From DATJHM01 sp035493895 (GTDB lineage: Bacteria > Chloroflexota > Ktedonobacteria > Ktedonobacterales > Ktedonobacteraceae), in contig DATJHM010000120.1 of assembly GCA_035493895.1 (NCBI GenBank), positions 1 through 49,325 of the forward strand: 49,325 bases of DNA, in the 5' to 3' direction. The notes beneath the pieces were generated by a model. It did not search any database. It was given only the letters and a program-made list of their open reading frames with translations, and was not told where the DNA came from. Positions 8,159 through 16,212 of the stretch are shown piece by piece. Both the position numbers and the translations under genes were made by a program. How positions within the stretch are numbered: the first letter of the stretch is position 1; every line of letters starts with the position of its first letter.

Positions 8159-9052
8159 ATGCGTAAGAGTAATGTGATCGCAATGCTCGTTGCGCTGATA
8201 CCGATCGTGTTTATTGCGATCTTTGTGGGTATACCTATCCTGATGGCGATCGCTTTTTCGCTCGGGTATACCGGTGGACCGAATACAACGGTGGCACTGC
8301 TGGATCAAAATCTGCAAGTTACGCAGTCTGGTCCAATCTTTTCTGTCTATAGCCATCTTATCAGCGATCTCTCATTTCAAAAAGATTTCTGGTCTACGAT
8401 CTGGGTTACCGCGCTCTCCGTCGTTCTGGTTCTGCTTATCGGCTGGGGACTCGCGCTCTATATGCGCTTCACGCGTGGCTGGCTGGTGAACATCGTCTCC
8501 TCGCTCTATATCGTGCCACTGTTTATCCCGGTCGTGATCGCCTCGTATGCGCTGGTGACTTTTTGGAATACGAATGGCTTTATGAGCGCGCTGATAGAAA
8601 ACGTGCTGCATCTTCATTTTGCCGGGATTGGCTATACTTCCTTTGGCGTGGTTGTTGGTCAGGTCTGGACCAATATTCCGTTCGCGGTGCTGATGCTGGC
8701 CTCGGGCTTACAGGCGGTACCCGATCCGCTGATCGAGGCGGCGCGGGATACAGGCGCATCTCAGCTCACAATTTTGCGGCGGATCATCGTTCCCTTGAAT
8801 ACGCTGCCGACAATGATTGTGGGCACGTTTACGGGTATTGGCGTGCTGGGTAGCTTCACGGTGCCAGATCTGATGGGACCAACGGCACCAACTATGCTCG
8901 GCGTCTCGATGTCACGCTATTACCAGTCATTCAACGAGCCGCAGCTTTCGACGGCCGTCGCGGTCATCGTCTTTCTCCTGGCAGCGGGCCTTGGCGCTCT
9001 GTATGTCTGGGCAAATATTCGCAGTAACCGAAAAGCAGGAGCAACGCAATGA
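8159..9052 (+). CDS. ABC transporter permease, first subunit
   Basis: Protein of 297 aa with six predicted membrane helices and the cytoplasmic EAA loop (EAARDTGASQLTILRRIIVPL region, about residues 192-212) that docks the ATPase. It has an excellent AAGGAGG ribosome site. The stop overlaps the ATG of the second permease (9049), so the two are translationally coupled. The family is that of binding-protein-dependent importers for polyamines, phosphonates and iron. Confidence 0.92.
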   Translation: MRKSNVIAMLVALIPIVFIAIFVGIPILMAIAFSLGYTGGPNTTVALLDQNLQVTQSGPIFSVYSHLISDLSFQKDFWSTIWVTALSVVLVLLIGWGLALYMRFTRGWLVNIVSSLYIVPLFIPVVIASYALVTFWNTNGFMSALIENVLHLHFAGIGYTSFGVVVGQVWTNIPFAVLMLASGLQAVPDPLIEAARDTGASQLTILRRIIVPLNTLPTMIVGTFTGIGVLGSFTVPDLMGPTAPTMLGVSMSRYYQSFNEPQLSTAVAVIVFLLAAGLGALYVWANIRSNRKAGATQ

Positions 9053-9933
9053 GCACACTACGCGTGAGCAACGATGAACAAGCGCTGACACCACGCCGGG
9101 CCTATTCTTCCCGCCCTCTCAGTACCGCGCAGGTCGTCAGGTGGATTATCTCCTGTGTGATTATCCTCGCTCTGGTCCTCTTTATCCTGGGTCCGCTGGT
9201 GATTCTGTTTCTCTGGGCCTTTGCCGATGCCTGGTTCTATCCAGCTCTCCTTCCCCATACCTGGACCTTCTCCTGGTGGCAACAAATCTTACTGAATGGG
9301 GATATCGGCCATTCGATTCTGTTGAGCTTTATTTTTGCGCCGGTCGTGACGCTGGTCTCGGCTGCGATCTGTCTGCCAGCTGCCTACGCCTTTGCACGCT
9401 TCAAGTTTCCGGGACAGCGCGCATTTATGGTCTCGCTCTTCGCGACGAACGCGTTCCCGAAGATGGGCCTCTATATTGTGATGGCGGGCCTGCTCTATAC
9501 TTTTGGCCTGATGGACACGTTCTGGGGCGTGGTGCTGGTACAATTGCTCAATACGGTGGTGGTGATGACGTGGATTCCCTCGGCGGCATTTGCGGCGGTG
9601 CCCCGTGAACTGGAAGATGCGGCACGCGATGCGGGCGCGGGACTCTGGACGACGTTCTGGCGCGTGACGCTCCCGCTGGCTCGCTCGGGCATTATGGTCG
9701 CCCTGATCCTGTCCTTTCTCGCCTCATTGGATGAGGCCCAGGGCACGTTCCTGGTAGGATCGCCAGACTACATTACGATGCCCACCCAGATGTATACACT
9801 GGTCACCAGCTATCCGCAACAGGCGGCAGCGGTCTTCTCGATCGTGTTGAGTATTCCCTCGTTCGTGCTGTTGCTTCTGGTGCGCAAGTATATTCTTGGC
9901 GGCACGCTGGCGGCTGGATTTCGTCTGCGCTAA
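9049..9933 (+). CDS. ABC transporter permease, second subunit
   Basis: Protein of 294 aa, six membrane helices, with EAA motif EDAARDAGAGLWTTFWRVTLP near residues 185-205. It overlaps the first permease by 4 nt and precedes the ATPase by 23 bp. It forms the heterodimeric channel with its partner. Confidence 0.92.
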   Translation: MSTLRVSNDEQALTPRRAYSSRPLSTAQVVRWIISCVIILALVLFILGPLVILFLWAFADAWFYPALLPHTWTFSWWQQILLNGDIGHSILLSFIFAPVVTLVSAAICLPAAYAFARFKFPGQRAFMVSLFATNAFPKMGLYIVMAGLLYTFGLMDTFWGVVLVQLLNTVVVMTWIPSAAFAAVPRELEDAARDAGAGLWTTFWRVTLPLARSGIMVALILSFLASLDEAQGTFLVGSPDYITMPTQMYTLVTSYPQQAAAVFSIVLSIPSFVLLLLVRKYILGGTLAAGFRLR

Positions 9934-9956
9934 TATAAGAGAAAGCGAAAAGTGGT

Positions 9957-11003
9957 ATGGCAAAATTGGTCCTTGAAGGAATTGTGAAACACCTGGGCGG
10001 ACGGCCTGTGGTCAACGATTTGCATCTCGATGTGAAATCGGGCGAAATGATCTGCCTGCTCGGTGCCTCCGGTTGCGGCAAAACGACCACGCTGCGCATG
10101 ATCGGGGGCTTCCTCGCACCTGATGCCGGACGTATGCTCCTCGATGATGTTTCGATCCTCCATCTCCCCCCGGAGAAGCGTCCCACGGCCATGGTGTTCC
10201 AGCAATATGCGCTCTGGCCGCATATGGATGTGTTTCACAATGTCGCCTTTGGTCTCCAGGTGCGCAGGGTCGCAAAACAGGAGATCCGCAGACGCGTCCA
10301 GGAGGTGCTGAAGCTGGTACGCCTGGAACAGTTTGCACGCTCGTATCCGGCACAGATGTCTGGTGGACAACAACAGCGCGTGGCCCTGGCGCGAGCACTG
10401 GTCCTGGAACCCAAACTGCTCCTGCTGGATGAGCCGCTCAGCAATCTCGACAGCAAGCTACGCATTCAGGTGCGCGAAGAGATCCAGGAGATCCAGCGCC
10501 GCGTGGGGATCACGGCAATCTTTGTGACGCATGATCAGGAGGAGGCGCTCTCCATTTCTGATCGCGTCGCGGTCCTGTCCGAGGGAAAGCTCGAGCAATA
10601 TGCAACACCCGATGTGCTGTATCGAGACCCGGCAACGCTGTACGTCGCAAGTTTCATCGGGACAATGAATCTGCTGCGCGGTTCGGTGCAGGGCCAGGGC
10701 GTCGCAATCGAGGGGACCGTGGTTCCCTGCGCTCAATTCCCGGCTCCGATAGATGGCACGCTCGATATTGCGGTACGACCGGAGGATGTCAGGATCGTGG
10801 ATGATGGGGGCGTTCCAGCTCACGTTATCCAGCGCATTCCGCGCGGACACTATCAAGAACTGGTACTCAGCGCGCAACCGGGCAATATACGCGCATTTGT
10901 CTCAAATGATATTCGGGTGGGGGAGCAGGTTCAGTTTCTTTTTCAGCGTGCTCTACTGTATCGCGATGAGAAGCTGGTCCGCGCAGGGGTCGCAGTCTCT
11001 TAA
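9957..11003 (+). CDS. ABC transporter ATP-binding protein
   Basis: Protein of 348 aa. Walker A GASGCGKT at 36-43, Q-loop VFQQYALWP, signature MSGGQQQR, Walker B LLLLDEP and the H-loop THDQEEA are all present. The C-terminal about 110 residues form a TOBE-type regulatory domain, as in importer ATPases of the MalK/PotA/FbpC type. It couples ATP hydrolysis to the two permeases just upstream. The ribosome site is weak (AGAAAG), so translation may depend on coupling to the preceding gene. Confidence 0.95.
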   Translation: MAKLVLEGIVKHLGGRPVVNDLHLDVKSGEMICLLGASGCGKTTTLRMIGGFLAPDAGRMLLDDVSILHLPPEKRPTAMVFQQYALWPHMDVFHNVAFGLQVRRVAKQEIRRRVQEVLKLVRLEQFARSYPAQMSGGQQQRVALARALVLEPKLLLLDEPLSNLDSKLRIQVREEIQEIQRRVGITAIFVTHDQEEALSISDRVAVLSEGKLEQYATPDVLYRDPATLYVASFIGTMNLLRGSVQGQGVAIEGTVVPCAQFPAPIDGTLDIAVRPEDVRIVDDGGVPAHVIQRIPRGHYQELVLSAQPGNIRAFVSNDIRVGEQVQFLFQRALLYRDEKLVRAGVAVS

Positions 11004-11023
11004 CAAGCCATGAAAGAAGAATA

Positions 11024-11752
11024 ATGATGAAAGACGTCGTCTCGTACTTACAACAACAGTATACGCTCAACGTTCTGGGCGATATCACCTGGGCGCACGC
11101 GGTCAATAATCGGCAAAAGTTGCAAGTGGCCCTGAACAATCCGCAGATCATGATGCTCGAAGTGGACGTCATGGTCTCTTCCAACGGAGAGATCATCCTG
11201 GGCCACCCACCGGTCACCGATAGCGATCTCTCTTTTGCGGCCTTTGTCGCGGCAGTATCTGAATCCAGGCAGGGCATCAAGCTTGATCTCAAAGAGCCAG
11301 AGACGCTCATTCCTTGCCTGAATATCTTGCGCGAAAGCGGCCTGCGTCAGCCTGTCCTGCTCAATGCTGGTATCCTGCCAGGAAATGATGGAGCGCCACC
11401 GAAGTTCAATGCAGCGGGCTTCTTCGCACTCTGCAAGAAGCTGTACCCACAGGGAATATTGTCGCCCGATTGGACAAACAACTACGCGCCCCTTACCGAG
11501 AAAAATATCGACGATATGCTCGCATTGTGCGCAGGCATCGAGCAGATTACATTCCCGGTGAATGCCCGCCTGCTGCCCTTTGCCTGGAAACCCCTCTCAA
11601 GACTCATTGCGCGAGACGGTTACTCATTGACGATCTGGGACGGCAAGCCAGTGGATAAGTATCTGTTGTTATGGCTACAGGAAAATACCGACCCGGCAAA
11701 AGTGTCGTATGACTGCTTTGATGAAAGCGGCAAACGCTTACGCTGGTGGTGA
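11024..11752 (+). CDS. FAM151/menorin-like (DUF2181) protein, GDPD superfamily
   Basis: Protein of 242 aa with no signal peptide. Motifs typical of the FAM151 family are visible: GDITWAHAVN (19-28), LEVDVM (45-50), GHPP (60-63), KLDLKEP (86-92) and LNAGILPG (113-120). The family is a branch of the phospholipase C-like phosphodiesterase superfamily, and the acidic residues and the His match metal or catalytic positions of glycerophosphodiester phosphodiesterases. It lies 20 bp after the importer ATPase, so it is the last gene of the unit. By analogy with UgpABCE-UgpQ, it may hydrolyse the imported phosphodiester in the cytoplasm. The biochemical activity of bacterial members is not known to me. 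Confidence 0.8.
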   Translation: MMKDVVSYLQQQYTLNVLGDITWAHAVNNRQKLQVALNNPQIMMLEVDVMVSSNGEIILGHPPVTDSDLSFAAFVAAVSESRQGIKLDLKEPETLIPCLNILRESGLRQPVLLNAGILPGNDGAPPKFNAAGFFALCKKLYPQGILSPDWTNNYAPLTEKNIDDMLALCAGIEQITFPVNARLLPFAWKPLSRLIARDGYSLTIWDGKPVDKYLLLWLQENTDPAKVSYDCFDESGKRLRWW

Positions 11753-11777
11753 TGCGATCCATCGTCGTTGTAGAGGC

Positions 11778-11865
11778 GGGGTGTATCTCTCCGCCTACGC
11801 CTCGGCCATACGCGACCTGGCTGGGCGAAGATGGTCGGTGATCGTCCCCGGCGGAGATACACCCC
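11778..11865. repeat. Palindromic intergenic repeat after the importer unit
   Basis: GGGGTGTATCTCTCCGCC (11778-11795) and GGCGGAGATACACCCC (11850-11865) are inverted with one 2-nt insertion. The inner part read on the minus strand (ACCGACCATCTTCGCCC) resembles the CACCGGCCATCTCGCC tail of the other repeats here. It may also end the importer transcript. Confidence 0.6.
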
Positions 11866-11920
11866 AATGTCACGGAAATAAGACGCATCGCCCATCATTT
11901 CCGCCGTGGCAGCTTTTCTC

Positions 11921-12177
11921 AGTAGGGACGCCATGGCGAATGGCGTCCGCCCCCACCGGCCATCTCGCCTTTCTAGAAGCTTCTCGAGCGCATGTTCCTG
12001 GCGGGAGAAAAGACCCCATGACGCTTGAGAGACCAGTGGGACGCCGTCAAATGTCATGGCACACATTTCTGTGGCACGCGAACCCGTGGAAGGGGCGCAA
12101 CGCCACGTCTGCGGAGCCAGCGGGACCGCGCGAGTTCCCGGACGCCATTCCGTGCCTCCATGGCGTCCCTACTGGCC
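11921..12177. repeat. Palindromic intergenic element, GTAGGGACGCCATGG type
   Basis: AGTAGGGACGCCATGG (from 11921) reappears inverted at 12159-12172, and both ends also carry ATGGCGTCC, so each arm is itself partly palindromic. The left arm runs into CCCCCACCGGCCATCTCGCC, the tail shared with the element at 14.64-14.71 kb. The roughly 170 bp between the arms have no convincing gene. Together with the previous repeat it fills nearly all of 11.77-12.2 kb. Confidence 0.65.
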
Positions 12178-12310
12178 TGGGGAGCGGTGCCAACCGGTGC
12201 GATGTTTGACCAGATGCGACGAAATTGATCGGAGATTCCCCTTCTCTACGTGACATCGCAGATAAGCAGCGACTTTACGGAATTGATGGGAGATTCCTGT
12301 ATGGATTCCC

Positions 12311-12347
12311 AAAAAAAGAGGAGTGATCTGCATGATCACCCCTCTTT
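12311..12347 (-). terminator. Intrinsic terminator of the double-glycine peptide gene
   Basis: A 13-bp stem with one mismatch (12316-12328 with 12334-12346) and a 5-nt loop. On the minus strand it is followed by TTTTTTT. It lies 18 nt past the stop of the 65-aa gene. Confidence 0.85.
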
Positions 12348-12364
12348 ATCAGCCTGGAAAACGC

Positions 12365-12562
12365 TTAATTTCTTTCGGCTCGGCTCCTAAAGCTGTTATA
12401 AGGGCCCGGAATGTTCACAGGAAAACTCGCCCCACCTCTGATGTGAGCAAGTTCCGCATCGCTGAGCTCTATTTCGGCCTGCTCGTTCATCCAGTCTTGC
12501 GCACGTTTTTGCACATTCTGATTTTCATCTTCTATTATTGAACGAATAGCTTCTTGTTGCAT
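12365..12562 (-). CDS. Double-glycine leader peptide (candidate RiPP/secreted peptide precursor)
   Basis: Protein of 65 aa. AAGGAG lies eight bases before the ATG, and a strong terminator follows, so this is a real gene. The N-terminal 44 residues are acidic and helical and end in ELSDAELAHIRGG (32-44), the classic double-glycine leader pattern (LS-x-x-EL-x-x-I-x-GG) cleaved by peptidase-containing ABC exporters. The remaining 21 residues are rich in Pro, Asn, Ser and Arg and have no Cys, so a lanthipeptide or disulphide bacteriocin is unlikely. No exporter, peptidase or modifying enzyme is in the window. The motif AIRSI...KRAQDWM recurs in the protein at 2448-2735. Product and role unknown. 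Confidence 0.75.
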   Translation of the reverse strand: MQQEAIRSIIEDENQNVQKRAQDWMNEQAEIELSDAELAHIRGGASFPVNIPGPYNSFRSRAERN

Positions 12563-12929
12563 TTTAATTCTCCTTATGGTTTTAAAATGATTGCCTATGA
12601 AATCGTCGTATCATTGACTATATAGCATCTTTGCATATTTATAATTTCTTACTATTTATATATTTACAGTATAGACAGGAAAAGGAAACTGCACATCGCC
12701 CGGAAGTGCAATTCATTAAGCGATGCAAACAGTACACTTTTGGGCCATATTGATTATTCAATCAACTCCTCTCCTGATTCATACAGATTGGAAACGTTGA
12801 GCACTGAGAGGCGTCGATGAAGCCGCTCCAGACACAAAAAAGCGCCAGGCCGAAGTCATGCGTCCTTTTGGCAATTCCTTCGTCTCTCCAGAAAACGATA
12901 TAATCAGAGGAGAGAGAGGAGACCAGCCA
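12563..12929. other. Divergent intergenic region
   Basis: 367 bp, very AT-rich at 12590-12680, between the minus-strand peptide gene and the plus-strand sigma factor. It should contain both promoters; I can point to no unambiguous hexamer pair. A longer in-frame start for the sigma factor (12858) lacks a ribosome site. Confidence 0.4.
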
Positions 12930-13577
12930 ATGCTCTATCCCGAACCATCACTGGCACTTACGACCGAACAGGTCTGGGAAGCTTTTCATACCCCGCTTCA
13001 GCGCTTCATCTGCAAGCGGGTTCCAGATGAGGCTACCGCTGAAGATATTTTACAGGATGTTTTTCTCAAGATTCACCAGCATATCGAGACGCTCAAGGAC
13101 GCCAAAAAGCTTGAGAGCTGGATCTATCAGATCGCACGTAACGCCATTGCAGACTACTATCGCAGCATGAAACCGGTTGTCTCCCTGGAAGATTCAGACG
13201 CGCTGAACCTGCCAGAGGAGCTTCCAGACGATGATGTGATCAGCGAGCTCTTTCCCTCGGTGCGCGCCATGGTCAGAAGTCTCCCTATGCAGGATCGCCA
13301 GGCTCTGATACTCACCGAATATCAGGGCCTGACACAGCGCGAATTGAGCGAACGGCTGGGCATCTCTTTTTCCGGCGCGAAATCACGTGTACAGCGCGCA
13401 CGCGAGAAGCTCCGCCAATCGCTCCTGGCCTGCTGCCATTTCGAGGTGGATCGCCGGGGGCACGTTATTGACTATCAGCCCCACTGCGAGCGCTGCTCTA
13501 CAGACACGTGCTGTGCAGAGCCAATACCGGAGCGCGTCCTTTTCGAAGTTTCTCCGTCTCTCAAAGCGAAAGAGTAA
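12930..13577 (+). CDS. sigZ: SigZ-type ECF sigma factor with Cys-rich tail
   Basis: Protein of 215 aa. ATG at 12930 follows GAGGAG by eight bases. Region 2 (residues about 14-80: EDILQDVFLKIH, WIYQIARNAIADYYR) and region 4 (about 112-165: SLPMQDRQALILTEYQGLTQRELSERLG) are both complete. The tail adds six Cys (168, 169, 186, 189, 194, 195) beyond the normal sigma fold. No anti-sigma gene is adjacent. The arsenite methyltransferase ArsM follows 53 bp downstream, so the tail may sense arsenite or another soft metal directly and replace an anti-sigma factor. That is inference. Confidence 0.9.
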   Translation: MLYPEPSLALTTEQVWEAFHTPLQRFICKRVPDEATAEDILQDVFLKIHQHIETLKDAKKLESWIYQIARNAIADYYRSMKPVVSLEDSDALNLPEELPDDDVISELFPSVRAMVRSLPMQDRQALILTEYQGLTQRELSERLGISFSGAKSRVQRAREKLRQSLLACCHFEVDRRGHVIDYQPHCERCSTDTCCAEPIPERVLFEVSPSLKAKE

Positions 13578-13630
13578 AAAGAGAGCAAAACCTGTTTTCT
13601 CTCTCAGTAGAAACGAAAAGGAAAAACACA

Positions 13631-14530
13631 ATGAATACGATCCCAACCAGTGATGAGCAGTTACGAGCAGAGGTGCGCACACGCTACGCCAGAACAGCAC
13701 TCCAGGTGCTGGGCAGCGAGCAGTCTGCATCATGCTGCGGACCAACCTGTTGCACACCGGATGCTACCGTCTCGCCCGTCGTCGAAGCACAATCATGCTG
13801 TGACACCTCCTGCTGCACAGGCGGTGATCCGGTTACGTCAGATCTCTATAGCCAGGGAGAATTAGGCACCATCCCCCTTGCCGCCGCTCTGGCATCACGC
13901 GGATGCGGCAATCCCACGGCCCTTGCCGAACTGAAGCCCGGCGAGAAAGTGCTCGATCTGGGCAGCGGTGGCGGCATCGATGTCCTCCTCTCAGCCCGGC
14001 GCGTCGGCCCGACTGGCTTCGCCTATGGGCTGGACATGACCGATGCAATGCTGGAGCTGGCAGAACGCAACCGCGCTGAGGCTGGCGTGGAGAATGCACA
14101 ATTTCTCAAGGGCATTATCGAGGCAATCCCGCTCCCGGAGCAAAGCGTGCAGGTGATCATTTCCAATTGTGTGATCAACCTCTCAGCCGACAAGGGACAG
14201 GTGCTGCGCGAAGCCTATCGCGTGCTGACACCGGGAGGGCGCGTCGCAATCTCGGACATCATCTTTCAGGGCCAGCTCCCGGCTCCCCTGCGCACAGACC
14301 TGGAGTCATGGGCAGGCTGCATTGCCGGTGCGTTGGAAGAGCAGACCTATCGCCAATTGCTTCAAGAAGCCGGTTTCACTGACATCGAGATAGAAGTCAC
14401 GCGGCGCTACTCCCTCGACGATGTCCGGCAAAGTGGCGCAAGTGCCTCGCTTGCGGCTCTTTCGGAGGAGGAGCGGCACGAGGTCGACGGGAAATTTGTG
14501 AGCGCCTTTGTGCGTGCACGCAAACCATAG
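13631..14530 (+). CDS. arsM: Arsenite S-adenosylmethionine methyltransferase
   Basis: Protein of 299 aa. It methylates As(III) with SAM to volatile or less toxic methylarsenicals in the cytoplasm. The Rossmann SAM motif is VLDLGSGGGIDVLL (107-120). The Cys at 180 (SNC) and 230 (WAGC) match the arsenic-binding Cys pair of characterised ArsM proteins, and Cys92 may be the third. The N-terminus adds four Cys-Cys pairs (35-36, 40-41, 56-57, 61-62) that are not part of the core fold and may store or deliver the metalloid. The ATG lies nine bases after AAAAGGA. It is probably co-transcribed with the Cys-tailed sigma factor. Confidence 0.93.
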   Translation: MNTIPTSDEQLRAEVRTRYARTALQVLGSEQSASCCGPTCCTPDATVSPVVEAQSCCDTSCCTGGDPVTSDLYSQGELGTIPLAAALASRGCGNPTALAELKPGEKVLDLGSGGGIDVLLSARRVGPTGFAYGLDMTDAMLELAERNRAEAGVENAQFLKGIIEAIPLPEQSVQVIISNCVINLSADKGQVLREAYRVLTPGGRVAISDIIFQGQLPAPLRTDLESWAGCIAGALEEQTYRQLLQEAGFTDIEIEVTRRYSLDDVRQSGASASLAALSEEERHEVDGKFVSAFVRARKP

Positions 14531-14554
14531 GCTCACAGATACATTTCTTCAGAG

Positions 14555-14710
14555 CAGGCATAAAGCGCAGCTCCTACCTGTTATATCCATTTAAACATTC
14601 TCATCGTCACAGCATCGAATACGCTCGAATAAACACAACAGGTAGGGGCTGCGCTTTATGCCTGTCCGCATCCCCCACCGGCCATCTCGCCCACCGGCCA
14701 TCTCGCCCAC
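14555..14710. repeat. Palindromic element with tandem 17-bp tail
   Basis: Arms 14555-14582 and 14637-14664 are inverted over 28 bp with one mismatch and share the GCATAAAGC/GCTTTATGC core with the element at 34-191. The right arm is followed by at least two tandem copies of CCACCGGCCATCTCGCC (about 14673-14710). It occupies the gap after arsM and could end that transcript. Confidence 0.7.
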
Positions 14711-14895
14711 CTCCACGATATCTCGCTCACCGTAACCTGACGCTCATGCGCTACGCTGCATTGCACCCCCCACTATTTCTTGAAAATACATTATTTTCCC
14801 TGAAATAACACAGCAAAGCAGACTGCACGCTCTTCCGAGTGATATAGTTATAGGGAAATTCTCGCAAACAATCCATCAGACAGAAGGAGCCATCC

Positions 14896-16098
14896 ATGCA
14901 TTTCGAAGAATGGTTGCTTATTGCTTCGGTGCTCTTGCTCGCCAGTATTCTGGCCTGGAAAATCGCGCATACATTAGGTATTCCCGCCCTGCTGCTCTTC
15001 CTGGGGATTGGCATGCTGGCGGGCTCCGAGGGCCTGGGGGGAATCTACTTCGATAATGCATTCATAGCCCAATCGGTGGGAGTCGTGGCACTTGCCTTTA
15101 TTCTTTTCGATGGTGGATTAGACACACAATGGAAAATAGTTCGGCCAGCGCTCGCTCCAGCTCTGGCGCTCTCGACGATTGGCGTGTTCCTCACGGCGCT
15201 GGTCGTCGCCGTCTTCGCCATCTTGCTCCTCCACTTCTCATTTCTGGAAGGCTTACTGCTGGGAGCAATCATCTCGGCCACAGATGCCGCAGCGGTCTTT
15301 AGCGTGCTTGGCACAAAAAATCTGCAATTGAAAGGGAAGCTTCTGCCCTTGCTGGAACTGGAATCGGGCCTGAATGATCCAATGGCGGTCTTCCTCACGC
15401 TCGGCATCACAAATCTCCTCACCAAACCCAACGACCCCTGGTGGTCGACGCTGCTCTTATTTATCGAACAAATGGGCATAGGAACCATCTGCGGGCTGGC
15501 GCTGGGCTGGGGAGCAATCCAGATCATCAATCGTCTCAAACTGGATGCCGAGGGACTCTATCCTGTCCTGACGATTGCGCTGGTCTTATTGACGTATGGG
15601 CTCACCGCCAGCCTCGGTGGCAGTGGCTTTCTCGCGGTCTACCTGCTCGGCCTCCTGCTGGGAAATAGCTCCATCCACGGCTTAGAGCAGCTTTCACACT
15701 TTCACGATGGTGTGGCCTGGGTGATGCAGATCGGCATGTTTCTGATCCTGGGTCTACTCGTTTTCCCATCTCATCTGCCCACGGTAGTAGTGAGCGGATT
15801 GCTCATAACCGGCGTGGTTATTTTCCTGGCCCGTCCGATCAGCGTTCTACTGACACTCCTTCCTTTTAAGATACCGTTGCAAGAAAAGGTTTTCGTCTCA
15901 TGGATAGGCTTGCGGGGAGCGGTCCCTATTGTCTTAGCAACGTTTCCCCTGCTGGCTGGCATGCCCAGATCCACTTTTCTCTTCGATTTAGTCTTCTTCG
16001 TGGTCCTCGCCTCCGTATTGCTTCAGGGCACAACGGTCTCTCTCGTGGGGAAATGGTCGGGCGTGCTCATTGCTACCAAGACACCCAAAACCGTGTAG
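14896..16098 (+). CDS. CPA1-type cation/proton antiporter
   Basis: Protein of 400 aa with about 12 membrane helices, starting seven bases after AAGGAG. Family motifs: FDGGL (71-75), ISATDAAAVFS (126-136), with the Asp of the ion-binding site, and LESGLNDP (155-162). It most resembles the NhaP2/CvrA branch that exchanges K+ or Na+ for H+, but it stops after the membrane domain and lacks the C-terminal TrkA-C and CorC-like parts of the 570-residue E. coli protein. It therefore lacks the usual nucleotide-regulated tail. Probably a single-gene unit. Confidence 0.9.
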   Translation: MHFEEWLLIASVLLLASILAWKIAHTLGIPALLLFLGIGMLAGSEGLGGIYFDNAFIAQSVGVVALAFILFDGGLDTQWKIVRPALAPALALSTIGVFLTALVVAVFAILLLHFSFLEGLLLGAIISATDAAAVFSVLGTKNLQLKGKLLPLLELESGLNDPMAVFLTLGITNLLTKPNDPWWSTLLLFIEQMGIGTICGLALGWGAIQIINRLKLDAEGLYPVLTIALVLLTYGLTASLGGSGFLAVYLLGLLLGNSSIHGLEQLSHFHDGVAWVMQIGMFLILGLLVFPSHLPTVVVSGLLITGVVIFLARPISVLLTLLPFKIPLQEKVFVSWIGLRGAVPIVLATFPLLAGMPRSTFLFDLVFFVVLASVLLQGTTVSLVGKWSGVLIATKTPKTV

Positions 16099-16143
16099 AG
16101 GCGCTGCTTGTCTGCGCCTGGGGAAATGGAGACAACAAAAAAA

Positions 16144-16180
16144 CGTGCTCATCGATCATTCTTCTGGATCGATGAGCACG
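16144..16180 (-). terminator. Terminator of the FTR1 permease gene
   Basis: A perfect 14-bp stem (16144-16157 with 16167-16180) and a 9-nt loop. On the minus strand it is followed by a run of seven T. It lies 32 nt past the FTR1 stop and also separates it from the convergent antiporter gene. The antiporter end (16096-16125) carries a small GTAGAGGCGC..TGCGCC palindrome. Confidence 0.9.
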
Positions 16181-16212
16181 GTAAAAGGTGATGCAAAGCA
16201 GATCAGGTGAGC

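Noticed and set aside
11709..12256. Several overlapping frames in the 11.7-12.25 kb repeat region
   Set aside because: All run through palindromic elements on both strands with no ribosome sites; no protein family pattern.
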